A stretch of 64,000 nucleotides of DNA from Saprospiraceae bacterium (GTDB lineage Bacteria; Bacteroidota; Bacteroidia; Chitinophagales; Saprospiraceae), in the NCBI GenBank assembly GCA_016711125.1, contig JADJTQ010000009.1:160001-224000 (forward strand). The letters are read 5' to 3'. The notes under the pieces were generated by a model. It saw only the letters and a list, made by a program, of their open reading frames with translations. It made no database searches and was not told where the DNA came from. Position 1 is the stretch's first letter; the number at the start of each line of letters is the position of its first letter. Positions 40,208 through 50,169 of this stretch are shown here, in pieces. The position numbers and the translations under genes are program-made.

Positions 40208-41381
40208 TCAGGCGATTTTCTGGACCGAACTACTTTGATTTATCTTGCCGGATGGGTCTGTGGAGATCAGATTTAATCCTGGAGATCTCCCAATCACAAG
40301 GGTACCATATCGATCATCAATACCAAGTGCTTCCGCACCGTGCAGAGTGGCCCAGCGAATAAGCTCTGACTGTGGGACAAAGATTGATAGCGAACTATGC
40401 ACTTGATCTCCTCCAGAATACTCAACTGCCAGTTGGAGGTCAGACTGTCAGTGCCCAAACATAGTTTGGCATTCCGATCCATAAATGATTGGTAGTTCGG
40501 TAGCCGGTTTTCAATATAAAGGTTGGCATTCGGACAAGACACCCAAAAGGTTTGAGCACCCCACTCCGTCACCGCATCGATATCGTCACCCTGGGTCACG
40601 GTATTATGGACAAAAAGGTGCCGGTGGATTGGATTCAGGTGTTGAATTGCATAGTGGATTGATGACCTCCCAGTGGCTTGGAAGTGGTCATAAGTAAAGC
40701 CCATTTTTTTAAAAAGGGCTATAAACTCCCCTTTTTTATCAATAAACATGTCATTTTCAGCAACCGTCTCCTGATTGTGTATACTAATGGACCGTAGCCC
40801 TGTATTGACTTCACTCATTAAACGAAAAAGTGTCTTGCTCACCGAATAGGGAGCATGGGGTACCACACTTTTTTCATGGCCCTCAGATCGTCGAGCCTGA
40901 TCGTAGACTGTTTTATAATCCATAAAAATTTGGAAGCCAGGTGGTCCTGCCAAAAATCAAACATTTCGACAAAACTGTAATAAAATATCGGGCTCTCATC
41001 CTTTCGTCTAAAAGTGTCTGCACGGTTGCATATGTCTCCGACTGCCACAATCCCTTGCCGGTACATCTCGCGATCAGCATTTTGAATAGCATCATCGACG
41101 ATTTCTTGTTGGGCATCTCGTTGAGACACAACGCTTTCGATAAATTTAACCAGTCCGGTTCCGGTATCTACTTTGCCTTTCATGTGTGAAAGTTCCAGAT
41201 GGCAATGTGCATTGACAAATCCGGGAACGATGATGCCATTCAGGTCTTGGACGGATGCGGGGTCATGGTCTGCTGCAGATTCCAGCGCCAGGATTTTACC
41301 CTCCGGGTCGACAATTAAAACGGTATCAATCAGCGGGTCGCCAGTATTGGTATAGATCAGCGATGGGAGAAGTTTCCGCAT
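40208..41381 (-). CDS. Amidohydrolase family protein (cytosine deaminase-like; two frameshifts)
   Basis: Metal-dependent deaminase/hydrolase of the amidohydrolase superfamily. The N-terminal part has GIIVPGFVNAHCHLELSHMK (HxH metal ligands). The middle has KSVVPHAPYSVSKTLF, ISIHNQETVAE (third His) and LCLGTDSLTSNWQL (the catalytic/metal Asp). The C-terminal part has PQSELIRWATLHGAEALGID. Raw fragments are 40839-41381, 40294-40953 and 40208-40402. Breaks lie in the A-run 40924-40928 and near 40404 (adding one A gives EEIKVHSSLSIFVPQ). The corrected length of about 390 residues is normal. The substrate is not predictable; aminofutalosine- or guanine-deaminase-like roles are possibilities. It follows the gbsR gene by 14 bases in a minus-strand operon. 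Confidence 0.88.
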
Positions 41382-41395
41382 TTGATGAAGTAAAT

Positions 41396-41896
41396 CTATT
41401 TGATCATCCGCAAAAAACTGCTTACAAACCAGTCTGGATTGGTATTAAGCAAGGAGTCAAGCGTTGCATCTGCTTTGCGGGAAAAAAACTTAATCTCTTT
41501 AAGTACCTTGCAAAATTCGGTAGACTCGGTGCATTTTTCTTCCACATCATTATAGTGTTCCATCATTGCCAAAAGCGGTTCAAGTTCTTCCTTACGCCGA
41601 TGAATCACGATCTGCCGAAATATTTTGTACATGTCTTTTTCGGCGACATAGTATTCTTTACGACAACCATCTACACAGCGCTTGTACACCAGGCCCCATT
41701 CTACGAGTGCTTTTAGATTCATGCAAGTGTTTCCCCTCGATATTTGCAGGGATTCCATGATTTCATCCGAACAATAAGGTTTGGCAGAGGTCAGGAGTAG
41801 AGCGTGTATCTGCCCCATTGTTTTATTGATGCCCCACTTTGTGGCAACATCTCCCCATCGCTGGATGAAAGTTGATTTCGTGTCGGTAAAACTCAT
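41396..41896 (-). CDS. GbsR/MarR-like winged-helix transcriptional regulator
   Basis: 166 residues. The N-terminus FIQRWGDVATKWGINKTMGQ and the following helix-turn-helix (YCSDEIMESLQISRGNTCMN, then LKALVEWGLVYKR) match GbsR-type winged-helix regulators of Bacteroidota. The C-terminal half is helical (VEEKCTESTEFCKVLKEIKF), probably for dimerisation. It overlaps the stop of gcvT by four bases (ATGA-type) and is followed by the amidohydrolase, so it is likely translated from the gcvT operon. What it senses is unknown. Confidence 0.88.
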   Translation of the reverse strand: MSFTDTKSTFIQRWGDVATKWGINKTMGQIHALLLTSAKPYCSDEIMESLQISRGNTCMNLKALVEWGLVYKRCVDGCRKEYYVAEKDMYKIFRQIVIHRRKEELEPLLAMMEHYNDVEEKCTESTEFCKVLKEIKFFSRKADATLDSLLNTNPDWFVSSFLRMIK

Positions 41897-42999
41897 TTTT
41901 TCAAAAATGGCATTTTTGATACTTTAGCTTTGATCCTTTTCTTGCCGGCTACAAAATAGATTTCCGATCCATTCTTACTGTACTGGTTCTGTACATATCC
42001 CATGCCAATTGGCATTTCGAGCGTTGGGCTGTATGTGCCGGATGTCACGACACCAATGATTTCCCCGTTCTCGTTTTCAATCGAATAATCGTGTCGAGGT
42101 ACTCTCCGATCTTCGGTGGTAAATCCGACTAGCTTCCTAACAATGTCGCCTTGTTTTTGTTTGATAATAACTTCTTTACCCAGGAAATTCTCCTTTTCCA
42201 ATTTGGTGATCCAACCCAATCCGGCTTCCAGGGGCGAGGTCTGATCGTTGATGTCATTTCCATAAAGGCAATATCCCATCTCCAGTCTTAAGGTATCTCG
42301 GGCACCCAAGCCTACCGGTACTAATTCAGATCTGTCGTTTTCAGCCATTAATTTTTCCCAGATATCCACGATCGTTTTATTGTCGGCATAGATTTCAAAA
42401 CCACCAGCTCCGGTATAGCCGGTGGCCGAGACCAGGACGTTGCTACGACCCCCGACCGTACCTTTTTTAAACGAATAGTACGGTATATTGCTTAGCTCTA
42501 AGGTGGTTATCTTTTGAAGAATCTTGAGAGCTGACGGGCCCTGCAGTGCCAGTAAGCCCGTTTGATCAGAGATATTGATTACCCGGGTATCAAAAGTATT
42601 GTGCTGAATAATCCAATCGAGGTCTTTTTGAATATTTGAGGCGTTGACCACCAGCATAAATGCCTGTTCACCTGCTGCGCACTGATCTTCGTCAAGGCGG
42701 TACACCAAAAGGTCATCGACAATCCCTCCTTCCAAATTGGGAATGCAGGAATACTGCGCTTCTCCGATCTCGAGTTTTGAGGCATCGTTTGAGGTGACTA
42801 GTTGAATGAGGTCCAGTGCCTGTTTTCCCTTAATGATAAATTCACCCATGTGAGAGACATCAAATAGACCTGTATGCCTTCGTACCATTTGATGTTCATC
42901 AGATACAGAGGAATACTGTAAGGGCATCATATAACCGGCAAAATCGGTCATTTTAGCCTCCAAATCCATGTGATGTTGGGTGAGAGGAGTTGATTTCAT
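41893..42999 (-). CDS. gcvT: Glycine cleavage system T protein (aminomethyltransferase)
   Basis: Tetrahydrofolate-dependent component of glycine cleavage: takes the aminomethyl group from lipoylated H protein, releasing ammonia and forming methylene-THF. 368 residues, family-typical length. Start MKSTPLTQHHMDLEAKMTDF with AGYMMPLQYSSVSDEHQMVR, then LFDVSHMGEFIIKG, LLALQGPSALKIL, YTGAGGFEIY, GLGARDTLRLEMGYCLYGND and SGTYSPTLEMPIGMGYV are the diagnostic blocks. It lies between the HEAT-cyclophilin gene (27 bases upstream) and gbsR (overlapping). gcvH and gcvP are not in the window. Confidence 0.97.
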   Translation of the reverse strand: MKSTPLTQHHMDLEAKMTDFAGYMMPLQYSSVSDEHQMVRRHTGLFDVSHMGEFIIKGKQALDLIQLVTSNDASKLEIGEAQYSCIPNLEGGIVDDLLVYRLDEDQCAAGEQAFMLVVNASNIQKDLDWIIQHNTFDTRVINISDQTGLLALQGPSALKILQKITTLELSNIPYYSFKKGTVGGRSNVLVSATGYTGAGGFEIYADNKTIVDIWEKLMAENDRSELVPVGLGARDTLRLEMGYCLYGNDINDQTSPLEAGLGWITKLEKENFLGKEVIIKQKQGDIVRKLVGFTTEDRRVPRHDYSIENENGEIIGVVTSGTYSPTLEMPIGMGYVQNQYSKNGSEIYFVAGKKRIKAKVSKMPFLKK

Positions 43000-43026
43000 T
43001 AGAGTAAGATATTAAGCTTTTTTCAA

Positions 43027-45039
43027 TTAGAGCATCGAAATCCTCTTTATCAGATCACCCACTTCGATGCTATTGACGATCTCCATGCCGGAGACTACCT
43101 GCCCAAATAACGAATAGTTGCCATCGAGATGAGGAGTTGCACTCTGCGTAATAAACCACTGAGCACTCTCGGTGTGATTGCCGGCGGAGGCCATGCCCAG
43201 ATAGCCGGGTTTGTCGAAATAAAGCATGGCTAATTCTGACCGGATGCTATAATCGAGGCTGCCATAACCATCGCCACGGTTGCATCCTCCCTGGATGACA
43301 AACCCAGGCACTACCCGATGAAACGGTTTGCCTGCATAGTAGTTAAGATTAACCAGGTCGATAAAATTGGCAACGGTGGCAGGGGCTTCATTCATAAATA
43401 GCTGGACGGTGATGTTTCCCTTTTCTGTTTCGATCAGAGCTTTTGGGTTGTTTCCAACCGCATCAAGCACATTCCAATCGATCGAGTCCGTAAACTTTAG
43501 GTCCTCCCGGTGATCGTATGGACGGCCTTCGATTTGGGCGAGTTTTCGATGCAGTGGAATCAGGGCTTCTATATCACGGGGTACCTGAAGTTGGCTTTCT
43601 GACCGTTCAATGATGGTTTTGATTTCATACCCGAAGGTACTTAGATCAATATCCAGGATGGATGAGGCCTGATCGACCATCCCCACATCACCCGATTCGA
43701 GCGCTTGTACCAGTTGGTCGATAATCTCCTTTTGAGTTGAGGTTGAAAACCTCCTGAAACGGGCTGATGACGTCAGGTTTTTCAAAGCCTGGATACAGGT
43801 AGTCCGAACGACAGGATCTGAGTTATTGTTTTTAAGATTGATTATATAGGATAGATTTGACGGTTCTTCAGCAAGGGCAAGTATTCCAGCTGCTTTTTCA
43901 TACAGATTGTCAGTTGTGTTGATCCGTTGGCGTAAAAAATCATTATTCATGTTGCTAAACATGGCATTTCCTGCGGGGATATGTTTACTAACTGCATGGA
44001 GCAGGGTGATCTTCACTTGCCACGGAAAATTACTCAACGAGAGATTCATGTATGTACGCCAAAAGTCAGGTTTGCCAAATTGTAGAATCATATCGGCTGC
44101 AGTGCTTGCTACCGCAATATTCCGGTCATACAGTGCTTTTTGTATCGTATTGCGATAGGCAGTGAAATTGGTTTTACCCATTGCTCGCAATGCATTGCAC
44201 TTGAGTCGAAAATCCTGATTACCTTCAATGCAACCCTGAAGGAGACTGTTCGACTCACGAGTTTGGCACTTTGACAAGACCAGTGGCAGATTGTTTTTAA
44301 GATCCCCGTCATCCAGATTGCTAAAAGTAAGTGTAAGTATGTCCGAGTACTCCTTGAGATGCACCTCTGCCCGGACCAGGTATTGGCAAGCCAACATCCG
44401 GATATCATCCGGTAGGTTAGGATCTGCCAGTAAGGTGACCATCCTCTGGGTACCGCTTTCATTGACTACACCACGCAACATGTAGCGAAAAATAGCCCGA
44501 ACCTGGCCTTGCAACAAATAATGGTCTGTATCGAGATAGGTGGTGACATTGCTTAATAAAGTCAGATTGGGTTGAGTACCGCATTTTCCGATAGCTTCCA
44601 GGATGATACTGTTGAGCTGATTGTTGGCATCCAGACTATCTTGTTCCTGAAATGCTTCGATCAGCGAGGTTTCTGCCCGGACATCGCCGATTTGTCCCAA
44701 GGCATAAGCAGTAGCTTTCCGAACCTCCCTTACGGGATCTTTAAGGAGTTTTGTGAGCGAATCGACAACTAGCGGGTCTTTGAGGGAAGCAAATGACAAA
44801 GCTGCAAGATAGCGATAGGTGGGGTCGTTGTGACTAAAATAAGGTATTAATGAGTCCGTCTGTAGTCGATCCTGATGGTTTATTATTTTTCTTGCAATAC
44901 TATCCTTCAGAGATAAATTTACCTCCGTCAGTACTGTTGGCTCTTCTTTCTGACCAAAGTCTGATTCACACCCCAACCATAATAGTAAGGCAAGCACAAC
45001 CATGAAATATGATCCTTTGCGGATAATTAAATGAATCAT
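43027..45039 (-). CDS. HEAT-repeat lipoprotein with C-terminal cyclophilin-type peptidyl-prolyl isomerase domain
   Basis: 670 residues. Lipoprotein signal with Cys24 (FMVVLALLLWLGC). Residues 50-480 are HEAT-like helical repeats (YRYLAALSFASLKDPLVVDS, EVRKATAYALGQIGDVRAET, RTTCIQALKNL). From about residue 530 there is a cyclophilin domain: KGNITVQLFMNEAPATVANF, GKPFHRVVPGFVIQGGCNRG, GYLGMASAGNHTESAQWFIT and GNYSLFGQVVSGMEIVN, keeping the family's catalytic Arg (FHRVVPGF) and Gln positions. A periplasmic or surface-anchored folding catalyst on a protein-interaction scaffold is inferred. Head of the gcvT-gbsR-amidohydrolase operon. Confidence 0.92.
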   Translation of the reverse strand: MIHLIIRKGSYFMVVLALLLWLGCESDFGQKEEPTVLTEVNLSLKDSIARKIINHQDRLQTDSLIPYFSHNDPTYRYLAALSFASLKDPLVVDSLTKLLKDPVREVRKATAYALGQIGDVRAETSLIEAFQEQDSLDANNQLNSIILEAIGKCGTQPNLTLLSNVTTYLDTDHYLLQGQVRAIFRYMLRGVVNESGTQRMVTLLADPNLPDDIRMLACQYLVRAEVHLKEYSDILTLTFSNLDDGDLKNNLPLVLSKCQTRESNSLLQGCIEGNQDFRLKCNALRAMGKTNFTAYRNTIQKALYDRNIAVASTAADMILQFGKPDFWRTYMNLSLSNFPWQVKITLLHAVSKHIPAGNAMFSNMNNDFLRQRINTTDNLYEKAAGILALAEEPSNLSYIINLKNNNSDPVVRTTCIQALKNLTSSARFRRFSTSTQKEIIDQLVQALESGDVGMVDQASSILDIDLSTFGYEIKTIIERSESQLQVPRDIEALIPLHRKLAQIEGRPYDHREDLKFTDSIDWNVLDAVGNNPKALIETEKGNITVQLFMNEAPATVANFIDLVNLNYYAGKPFHRVVPGFVIQGGCNRGDGYGSLDYSIRSELAMLYFDKPGYLGMASAGNHTESAQWFITQSATPHLDGNYSLFGQVVSGMEIVNSIEVGDLIKRISML

Positions 45040-45376
45040 TGCCTTTGCCTTCTACAAGATTTATTTTTTAAACTTCGCTGAAGCTGGTGACCATCTTGTA
45101 CCAAGGTCTCCACGACTCAAGCTTTACTTAAAAGGGTGAAAAGAAGGTTAATGAAAGGACATGCATTTATCCGTCTTTAAGGACGTACTCAACGAATTTC
45201 TTTAACACGTCATAACAGCATTTGCCAAAAAAAAATTAAGAAATGGATTGCCACTTCATAGGATCGTACTTTTCACTCTGGGGCCAAAGATAAAAAACCG
45301 GAACTGAAATGGAAGAACTAGCATGACAACACAATTGTTAATCTCCCGCGCAACTAACACAGCTATTAATTTAGAC
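45040..45376. other. Intergenic region with no supported gene
   Basis: About 340 bases between the PBP gene and the HEAT-cyclophilin gene (both minus strand). It must hold the promoter of the downstream operon, but no convincing TTTG / TAnnTTTG pair was found on the minus strand. A short palindromic CGTCTTTAAGGACG at about 45172-45185 is the only structure noticed. Confidence 0.45.
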
Positions 45377-47895
45377 TTAAAAGAATTCGCGCTCTTTATC
45401 TTGTTCAAAGCTCTCGGGTTTATTCAGCGGATGCAGATTATGATATTCGTCGCAGTCTATCGTGATACTTAATTTGCCTGGGGGTTTGTAAAATTTAGCT
45501 GTCTTGTCATAGTCTGCTGCCGGATCGGCTTCCAATCGTTTGATCAAATCGATAAACATAGGTCTGGCCATCACTGAACCCTGACCGTTGGCCAAATCTC
45601 TGAATCGAACCCAGCGGTCTTCACCACCTACCCAGACACCCACTACCAGACTCGGTGTAATGCCCATAAACCAACCATCCGAATGGTTTTGAGTAGTACC
45701 GGTTTTGCCGCCTACCTCCGAAGTAAGCTCATAAGATCCTCCCCGTCCAGCCAATGCATTCTTCAACATATCGACCATCACATAGTTAGCGTCCGGCTGT
45801 AGTGCCTGCTCTTCGGTTTCGATGGAGCGGTAGATCAGTTTTCCGTTTTTGTCTTCAATCTGTTTGATAAAAGTTGGTTTGATATAAATCCCATTATTGG
45901 CAAATACTGCATAGGCACCCGTCATCTCATAGAGCGAAATATCGGCAGAGCCGAGACAGAGGCTAGGCACCGACGGTAGCTTATTTTTGTCGATGCCCAT
46001 ATTGCCGGCAAGATTTCGCACTTGCTCTACATCACCAATCTGCTTCATCAGATAAACAGAGATGGTATTTTTTGATTCACGTAACGCCTGATACAACGTG
46101 ATAGGTTTGCCTTCATAGGTATTATCCGAATTTTTAGGTGACCAATCATTTTGCATATGAAAATTACCTTCACCCTTACTGATCGTATACTGGATGTCAT
46201 ATACCTCCGAACAAGGAGATATACCCTGGAAAGCAATCGCTGTCGAGTACACAAAGGGCTTAAAGGTAGATCCTACCTGTCGGTTGGTATGAATATGATC
46301 TTGCTGAAAGTACTTCATATTGATCCCGCCAACCCAGGCTTTGATATGGCCGGTCTGGGGATCAATCGCTAAAATACCTGTCTGTAAATGTTTGCGATGA
46401 TATTTAATCGAGTCCAATGGACTCATAACCGTATCCTTTTCAAACTGATTATTCTCATAAGTGAATACCGACATCTTTACCGGTTCTTTGAAAATCTTGT
46501 CGACTCTATTCTGAAATTCTTTCCAAACCCTCAGAAGATCCTTACCGTTTACATCTTTTAGTACTTTTTCGTAAAGGTCTTTCTGTTTCTTCGAAATGAC
46601 TTTTTTAGCAAGCAATTCAGATAAATAGGTCTTTTCTTTAGATGCTTTATCGATACGCAGCAAGTCAATATCTGAAAGATCATCTCCAAAAGTTTCATTG
46701 AAAGGTTTAAGGAGTTCGACCAATTGGTCATCCCGAAGTCCTTGGTACCGTTCGGAGGCTCTGATCTGGCTTTGCAGGTTTTCCATCTTGATGTCAACAA
46801 ATGAATCGTCATCCGAATATGCCCAGGGATCTTCCTTCACAAGCGTCCAATGCCGGAAGAATGTTTTTTGCAGACTCGTCATATGTTTGATCATGGCAGC
46901 TTCTGCATGTGCCTGAATCCGGTGATCAATCGTGGTATAGATTCTTAAGCCATCACTATCTATTCGCCATGGAGTGCCATCGGGCTTCAAGCATTCCTTT
47001 CGTCAAAGAATGTCTTTAAGTTCTTTACGCATCTCCATCCTGAAGTAAGGGGCCAATCCATTGATGTGCGACGATTTTTGAAAACCTGACATACTGATCG
47101 GTATTGCTCTGATCGAGTCATATTTAACTTTGCTTAGAGATCCCTGATTGACCATCTGCTTCAATACCACCATTCTACGCTGAGCCACAAGTTCCGGTCT
47201 TCGCATTGGATTGTATAGCGACGGATTTTGTAGCATGCCAACCAGCAGGGCCGCCTCCTCAATCTTTAGGTCTTCCTGATTTTTGCCAAAATAAGTCTCG
47301 GAGGCAGCCTGAATACCATGTGAGTTATATAAAAAATCAAAATGATTCAGGTACATCGCCAGGATCTCCTCTTTAGTATAACTCCTTTCGAGCTTGACAG
47401 CGGTTATCCATTCCTTAAACTTGGTCAAAGCCAAGGAAAAGGCCCTTCGTAACGTACCCATCTGCGTAAGATTCGGCCGGTCAAAAAGTAACTTAGCCAA
47501 TTGCTGACTGATCGTGCTTCCACCTCCTGACTTCTCTTTTGAAGCAAAAGTGACTTGACTGCAACCCGGCCCAGTGCCTGAAAATCGATGCCTGAATGCC
47601 GGTAGTATCTCTGATCTTCGGTGGCGAGGAGGGCCTTGATGAGATAGGGTGATATGTTTTCAAAGTCGATCGGCACCCTATTTTCGAGCGCATATCGGCC
47701 AAGGACCGTCATATCGCTTGCATATGCCTGAGAGGCTACATTTTCTTTCGGATTTTCCAATTGCTCAAAAGTCGGCAGATTGCCAAGTGAGATCGCCAAA
47801 AAAACTATAAATACACCAATTACTCCGGCAATCGCCAGTCTCCAGCTCCATTTGATAATCTTCTCCTGATTTTCTTCCGAAATCCTCTTCGCCAT
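45377..47895 (-). CDS. Class A penicillin-binding protein (PBP1A-like; one frameshift, one in-frame stop)
   Basis: Bifunctional peptidoglycan synthase. N-terminus: membrane helix (WRLAIAGVIGVFIVFLAISL), then the glycosyltransferase domain (LLATEDQRYYRHSGIDFQAL; after correction GGGSTISQQLAKLLFDRP; KEEILAMYLNHFDF). Transpeptidase part: VGSTFKPFVYSTAI (SxxK), YLMKQIGDVEQVR region, SKNTISVYLM (SxN-like) and GGKTGTTQNHSDGWFMG (KTG). The frame breaks near 47528 (adding one base gives KRSSGGGSTISQQ). At 47003-47005 an in-frame TGA separates RKELKDIL from RKECLKPDGTPWRIDSDGLR; the flanks are otherwise continuous, so either a point change or two compensating indels explains it. The raw pieces are 47425-47895, 47003-47500 and 45377-46990. 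It follows aroB by 50 bases. Confidence 0.92.
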
Positions 47896-47945
47896 CTGAT
47901 GATATTTAAAATTATCTTAATAACTAAGATCCTTAAATTTGTGTT

Positions 47946-49027
47946 TTACAAGTGGGTATAATAATCTAAACTTTCTTTGATCTGCTCGTGAGATGCCGTA
48001 TGATTTATGCTCGCAGTGCCAATTGAGTCTAAAAATGAAAAGTTGATAGAAGTCCCTCGATTTTTCTTATCGTGACTCATCTTCCGGAGCAATTTGTCAA
48101 ATTCCAGATCTTTTAGTGGCAAGAAGCCGTAAACGGAAATCAGATAATTGGTGATGGTCTCTAACTCACCCGCTTTCAATTGTCCAAGCCGATGACTCAG
48201 AAATGATTCGGCAATCATTCCTGCAGCTACCGCCTCTCCATGTAAAATCGGGCGCTCGATGTCGATCATAACGCCCTCGATGGCATGCCCTATTGTATGA
48301 CCAAAATTCAGAATCTTACGAATACTGTTTTCAAAAGGATCTTGCTCGACCACTTTTTGTTTTATCACCAATGATTGATAGACAATTTCCCTCCAATCTT
48401 GACCAGACCAGTCGGAGACATTGGTGATTGTCTTCCATAAATCAAGATCTCTTATCAGACCATGCTTGATTACTTCTGCAAAACCACTTCTCAATTCCTT
48501 TGGAGGTAGTGTTTTTAGAAATGCCGGATCAGCTAAGACCGCCATTGGATCATGAAATAAGCCGATAGAATTTTTTAAGCCATAAAAATCAATACCCAAT
48601 TTACCTCCGATAGAGGCATCTACCTGCGATAACAAGGTAGTTGGCACTTGAATAAAAGGGATACCTCGCATATAGGTGCTGGCACAAAATCCACCCATAT
48701 CTCCGATCACACCACCGCCCAGGTTAATTAATAGAGACTTTCGATCTGTTTTGAGATCAAACATCCTTTGCCAGATTTTTTCACAAGTACCAAGCGTTTT
48801 ATGTTTTTCACCATCTGAAATCACGATTGTTGCATCGATTCTGACTTTTTTTCTTTTAATAGAGGCAAGCAAAACTCTTCAGTTGGGTGGTCGGCCAGCA
48901 AAATTACTTTTGAGGGCTCTGCTTGATCGATCAACTGGTTGAGATCATCAATACAGGAGCCGATCGATATCTGATAATGGGATAATTCAAGGATCTTTTT
49001 AGGAGGCCGATTTGATGGAATTGACAT
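47946..49027 (-). CDS. aroB: 3-dehydroquinate synthase (one frameshift)
   Basis: Second step of the shikimate pathway (DAHP to 3-dehydroquinate, NAD and Zn dependent). Diagnostic blocks: SLLINLGGGVIGDMGGFCAS, PFIQVPTTLLSQVDASIGGK, AEVIKHGLI, LNFGHTIGHAIEG, GEAVAAGMIAES and MSHDKKNRG. The N-terminal 50 residues are in another frame (48821-49027, MSIPSNRPP...). Adding one A to the run at 48846-48852 (T on the plus strand) joins LPLLKEKK to VRIDATIVISDGEKHKT. The corrected length is about 360 residues. Divergent from phoH-aroA, so both shikimate genes aroB and aroA flank one intergenic region. Confidence 0.95.
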
Positions 49028-49104
49028 GAATTATTTAAGTTGTTTTTTGTCTTGTTGGTAATGAATCTCAGCAAGATATGGGTATTATTGACCAAACTTT
49101 CACA

Positions 49105-49133
49105 TTTGCTTTCGTCTAATAGACTTATTTTCG
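49105..49133 (+). promoter_or_regulatory. Candidate promoter for phoH-aroA
   Basis: TTTG at 49105-49108 and TATTTTCG at 49126-49133 (one mismatch to TAnnTTTG) with 17 bases between them, about 50 bases before the phoH start. Confidence 0.4.
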
Positions 49134-49182
49134 TGCACACAAAGGTAGAAACCAAATCACTAATCTGAAAAATCAAAAACTA

Positions 49183-50145
49183 TTGAGTGAGATTGTGCTG
49201 ACCATCGATGGAGTAGATCCGATAGATCTTTATGGTGAAAACAATGTCAAACTAAATCTTCTCAAAGATGCATTTCCGGAGATAAGTATCACTTCACGTG
49301 GCAATCAACTTAAGTTGGCGGGTGAAAAAAAGGAAACTCAAAGAGCCAAGTCTAAATTTGAGATGATGGTTCGTTTACTCAAAGAGCAAAAGGAATTGTC
49401 GACCCAGATGGTGTCCGAATTGCTGAGAGGAAGTGAACCGTTTTATGAGGCATTATTTACCGACAGTACTACGATTGTGCACGGTCGCAATGGCCGTCCA
49501 ATCAAAGCACGTACCCGCAACCAAAGGCTAATGGTCGAAGCCATTGAAAAAGATGACATTGTTTTTGCGGTCGGACCGGCAGGTACCGGTAAGACCTATA
49601 CCGCAGTGGCTTTGGCGGTTCGGGCATTAAAAAACAGACTTGTCAAGAAGATCATTCTCACCCGCCCGGCAGTGGAGGCCGGTGAAAGCCTCGGCTTTTT
49701 GCCAGGAGATCTTAAGGAAAAGATTGACCCCTATCTTCGGCCACTGTATGATGCTCTCGATGATATGATACCGATCGAAAAGTTGAACCAGTTTATGACC
49801 AACCGTGTCATTGAGGTAGCTCCCCTGGCTTTCATGCGCGGGCGTACGCTTGATCATGCCTTCATTATCCTGGACGAGGCCCAGAATGCCACAATACCGC
49901 AGTTAAAGATGTTTCTTACCCGGTTAGGGCCTTCGGCTAAATGCATTGTTAATGGTGATTTGTCTCAAATTGACCTTCCGCGCAATGTTCGTTCCGGGTT
50001 ATCCAATTCCATTAAAATATTAGGTCATCTAAATGGCATCAGTACCATTGTTTTAGACAAGGAAGATGTCCTGCGACATCGGTTGGTCAAAGAGATCATT
50101 GATGCTTATGATAAAGCATACCGTCGCCCGGAGGAAGATGAATGA
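49183..50145 (+). CDS. phoH: PhoH family ATPase
   Basis: 320 residues from a TTG start. An N-terminal KH-like region (about 10-60, EISITSRGNQLKLAGEKK) precedes the ATPase core with Walker A GPAGTGKT (131-138), the PhoH block ILTRPAVEAGESLGFLPGDL with KIDPYLRPLYDAL, and Walker B FIILDEAQNA. The end GISTIVLDKEDVLRHRLVKE is typical. This is the PhoH (YbeZ) type associated with ribosome and RNA metabolism. Length and motifs are intact. aroA follows after 24 bases, so the two are probably co-transcribed. Confidence 0.95.
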   Translation: MSEIVLTIDGVDPIDLYGENNVKLNLLKDAFPEISITSRGNQLKLAGEKKETQRAKSKFEMMVRLLKEQKELSTQMVSELLRGSEPFYEALFTDSTTIVHGRNGRPIKARTRNQRLMVEAIEKDDIVFAVGPAGTGKTYTAVALAVRALKNRLVKKIILTRPAVEAGESLGFLPGDLKEKIDPYLRPLYDALDDMIPIEKLNQFMTNRVIEVAPLAFMRGRTLDHAFIILDEAQNATIPQLKMFLTRLGPSAKCIVNGDLSQIDLPRNVRSGLSNSIKILGHLNGISTIVLDKEDVLRHRLVKEIIDAYDKAYRRPEEDE

Positions 50146-50169
50146 GCCGGATAAAATGAATTTTTTCAC

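Noticed and set aside
47003..47005. Selenocysteine or TGA recoding
   Set aside because: Only one such codon is seen, no insertion structure is visible, and indel errors are frequent in this window; a sequence error is simpler.
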